Shown here one piece after another: positions 61,552 to 64,000 of a stretch of DNA of 64,000 nt (within the stretch, counting starts at the first letter, position 1; every line of letters begins with the position of its first letter). The DNA comes from Larix kaempferi (lineage: Eukaryota > Streptophyta > Pinopsida > Pinales > Pinaceae): positions 22,157,001 to 22,221,000 of the forward strand of contig BSBM01000904.1 in assembly GCA_027924585.1 (NCBI GenBank), written 5' to 3'. The notes under the pieces are model-generated. The model was not told the DNA's origin, did no database searches, and saw only the letters and a list, made by a program, of their open reading frames with translations. The position numbers and the translations under genes were made by a program.

Positions 61552-63127
61552 CAAAGTTACATATATCGTGTCGACGAATATATCGCCGAGGGTTCAGAAT
61601 GTAACTTGTCAATAATATTGGCAAAAAAATTGGAAAATATCGACAAATGTCATGAAACCTCAAAAAAATACAAAAATAACCATTTTTTTTCAAATTTTTT
61701 AACATCTAAAGCAACAACAACATCAAATAAACACGTTGCTACATAAATATGAAAATACAACTACCTCACCGGGTTAGGTTCCATAATCAGAGCCAACGGG
61801 GTGAGGCTCCTTCGGGTGGGACCCCTGTGAATTCTTCCCATAGACGTAGAAACTCCTCTTGGGGGTTGTGAACCACATTGAATTTTTTTATAAAAATACA
61901 ATTAATATACAAGATGCATAATATTTCAAATGGTGGATCTGCATGATCACATATCGACAATAAACTGAAAATATTGAAATATGTTCCTAATAGAATTATA
62001 GAAAATCATATCAAATGATCAAAATAAATGTATCTCATGAGATGAATCATCATGATTCGCGAGCCATATAGATACTACATAGTACGATGATAAATAATAG
62101 GAATCATCGATCCCCTCTACCCCTTTTATGGGCAAGGGGCACCACTCTTCCTCTGGAAGTAGTAAGTGGTCTTTTAGGTGCTCTAGATGAGCCTGTGGTG
62201 GAACTAGAATCTCCAACTACTCGAGCTATGGTGGAAGGTAATGGGGCTGAGGTGGAAGCCAGTGTGAGTTGTATCCTCCCATAACTGCATAGCATCAAAA
62301 TCATTGCCTATATTGGGATCCTATTCATCAATATTACCCTATGGCCCCCTCCTCTAGAGTCTCTCCCTTGCTTCTACCTCGAACCTTGAAGTTGATCCTC
62401 TAAAGAGATTAGTCAACACACTCAACACTCTACAATTTTGATGAAGCTTCCAAATCTAATTGTTAAAATAAAGTAGAAAAGGTTTCCCATGCTTAATAAG
62501 TGATTTTACTTGAGTGAAGGGTACATTTTTATTAAGGTCATGATAGAGGAGTTCAACAATCAACACCACCAACATCAAGGTACATAGAGGGGTTGATGTG
62601 CTTGATTAAATGTCAGTCCCATACCCTCATACATGATAGAATCCAGTGGAAATGTTTCAATCCTGAAATTTTGAAAACTATTAAGTCTGTTGAATTTTGA
62701 ATGTGATCTGAAATTCTACTTTTTGCATATGAAGTCCGATGAGGTTGGAACCACTCTCAAACATCCTAAAACAATTAATGGTAATGTTAAAAATTTAAGT
62801 AAAATGATAGAAAATGAAAGATGATGAGAATGTCACTTTTACTTTAAGAATTTAAAGTATTACCATTTATTACTGAATCATACCAACTGGTTCCGCTTCG
62901 GTTTTAATAACACCGCCAAAAACCTAACCCATGGCTTTATTTCCCAAATTCCATGCATTTTTTTAGCAAGGCGATATTTTCCAAACTCTCACGATATATT
63001 CCCAATATATCACGACACATTCAATATATCACGATATATTGAAAATGTCGTATATGTCATGATTTTTTGGGGTGATATATCACCAAGGAAAATGACTTAC
63101 GATATATCACCAATATATGTAACTATG
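61552..63127. mobile_element. hAT-like non-autonomous DNA transposon (1576 bp)
   Basis: The terminal inverted repeats are CAAAGTTACATATAT and CATAGTTACATATAT (14 of 15). The 8-bp target duplication ATTCAAAC (61544-61551 and 63128-63135) matches hAT superfamily rules. Both subterminal regions are crowded with CGATATAT/ATATATCG words (61563-61650 and 62970-63110), the kind of transposase-binding repeat known in hAT elements. Short overlapping ORFs at 62019-62304 on both strands lack a recognisable transposase motif, so it looks non-autonomous or decayed. Confidence 0.85.
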
Positions 63128-63135
63128 ATTCAAAC

Positions 63136-64000
63136 ATAGTTTCTTTTACTATGATAACTATAAAATTTGATCCTCCCAAGGTTACAAAAAATGTCAAACA
63201 ACTTTGAGGAATCTTGTTTTTTATTGCAAACAATGAACTTCCCATTCACATCTTTTTCCAACCTAATGGCCTTGTCATGTTAAAGGAGAGGATAATAATA
63301 GCTTGATAAAGTTAAATAGTGGTTGGAACATACTAATTTCAGACATCTACTGTAATTTGTTCAAAGTGTAAAATGAAGTCTCTTTATGGGATTCTCATAT
63401 GAAAATTTTGTCAAGCAATCATGATTAATTTATAGGTGTTTGAGAATAGCTTCCATAGTAGAAAAAGTTGTCGAGTCGTTCGAGTATGCCCAAGTTGATC
63501 TCAACTTGACCCTGTTGCCGAGCCGACACTCGGTCCTAAGTCCAACTCTCTACTGGGCAAGTCAGACCAGTTAGTACTGACCGCAGGTCAAACAGACTCT
63601 CAAGTCCAACTTGCAGCTAGAGAGAAAAACTCTACTGCCCCAAATATAAATGACGAAAAGGAAAGGAAATATCCTCATTTTTAAATACTTCTGCTGTTGA
63701 CTTTTTATGAATTTTTATAGAGTCTGACTAAACTCTTACGTTCTGACTTAGTCAATTCATTCTGCGATCCGCGTTCCTCAACATGGATGGTTTTTACAGT
63801 AATTTTTGGTCTAAAAATATACAATTTATTTTGTAATAATAGAGATCAGGATTTGGATAGAATATGTGTCATACATAAATGTGTATATTAGATTAATGCA
63901 ATTTAGTATGGATTCGAGACAAGTTGTAATGCATTCAAAAGAAAATGTTTAAGGGATCTGCATCTAATATATAAATAAGTTTTGAAAGCTTTTTCAACCT
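63136..64000. other. Unassigned sequence at window end
   Basis: No gene or repeat boundary was recognised. A GC-richer patch at about 63470-63640 (CGAGTCGTTCGAG, GAGCCGACACTCGG) stands out from its AT-rich surroundings but matches nothing I know. Confidence 0.4.

Noticed and set aside
62019-62304. ORFs of 65-66 codons on both strands as a hAT transposase
   Set aside because: They overlap in opposing frames and show no BED finger or hAT C-terminal dimerisation motif. At best they are remnants.

Overview
The window looks like plant nuclear DNA from a species with a very large, transposon-packed genome. A gymnosperm such as a conifer is my best guess. This rests on two phototropin exons with canonical splice sites that are separated by a 35.5 kb intron, and on several LTR families whose single LTRs reach 2.3-4.5 kb. 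No bacterial, organellar or viral gene organisation is visible.

Host gene: both exons lie on the minus strand and encode consecutive parts of the C-terminal kinase domain of a phototropin (blue-light receptor, AGC-VIII kinase). The upstream exon is 50057-50169 (113 nt) and the downstream one is 14423-14563 (141 nt). Their phases fit and the conceptual protein reads straight across the junction. No other phototropin exon was found, so the flanking introns (or one of them plus the 3' end) probably run past both window edges. Nearly everything else is repeat sequence lying in introns of this gene or just downstream of it.

Layout: 1-9389 is an old LTR (A) with a solo LTR (B, TSD GGACA) inside it. 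9390-13394 holds decayed LTR material, ending in a 2.3 kb LTR preceded by a purine tract. 13395-16760 holds exon 14423-14563, a LINE remnant and two SINE-like tRNA-derived candidates. 16836-35100 is a decayed Copia-type element interrupted by a complete, very young 11.7 kb LTR element (17771-29488, TSD GGACC) and by a solo LTR of the same family (C, 29979-34482, TSD CACCC). 35130-36448 is a second, decayed gag-only element. 36454-47011 holds three long LTRs of another family, two of them solo LTRs with target duplications and head-to-head. 47152-48019 is a hAT-like MITE (TSD CTCTCAAG). 49453-50010 is a tandem duplication next to the upstream exon. 51216-57526 is an old LTR split by a 3.75 kb TRIM-like element (53085-56836, TSD TAGAC). 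58426-60997 is another copy of that old LTR. 61552-63127 is a second hAT-like element (TSD ATTCAAAC).

Most interesting object: the 17771-29488 element. Its two 4515-bp LTRs show one mismatch by eye. It has a tRNA-Asp-type primer-binding site and a single intact 593-codon ORF. The first ~110 residues of that ORF are Gag-like and the rest is unrecognised. No protease, reverse transcriptase or integrase is present, so it must be mobilised in trans (LARD / TR-GAG type). Its primer-binding module is duplicated, and the unrelated TRIM-like element shows the same kind of duplication; in both, the repeat junction carries the tip of the LTR.

Limits: all alignments were made by eye. Boundaries backed by target duplications are firm; those of older repeats are approximate.
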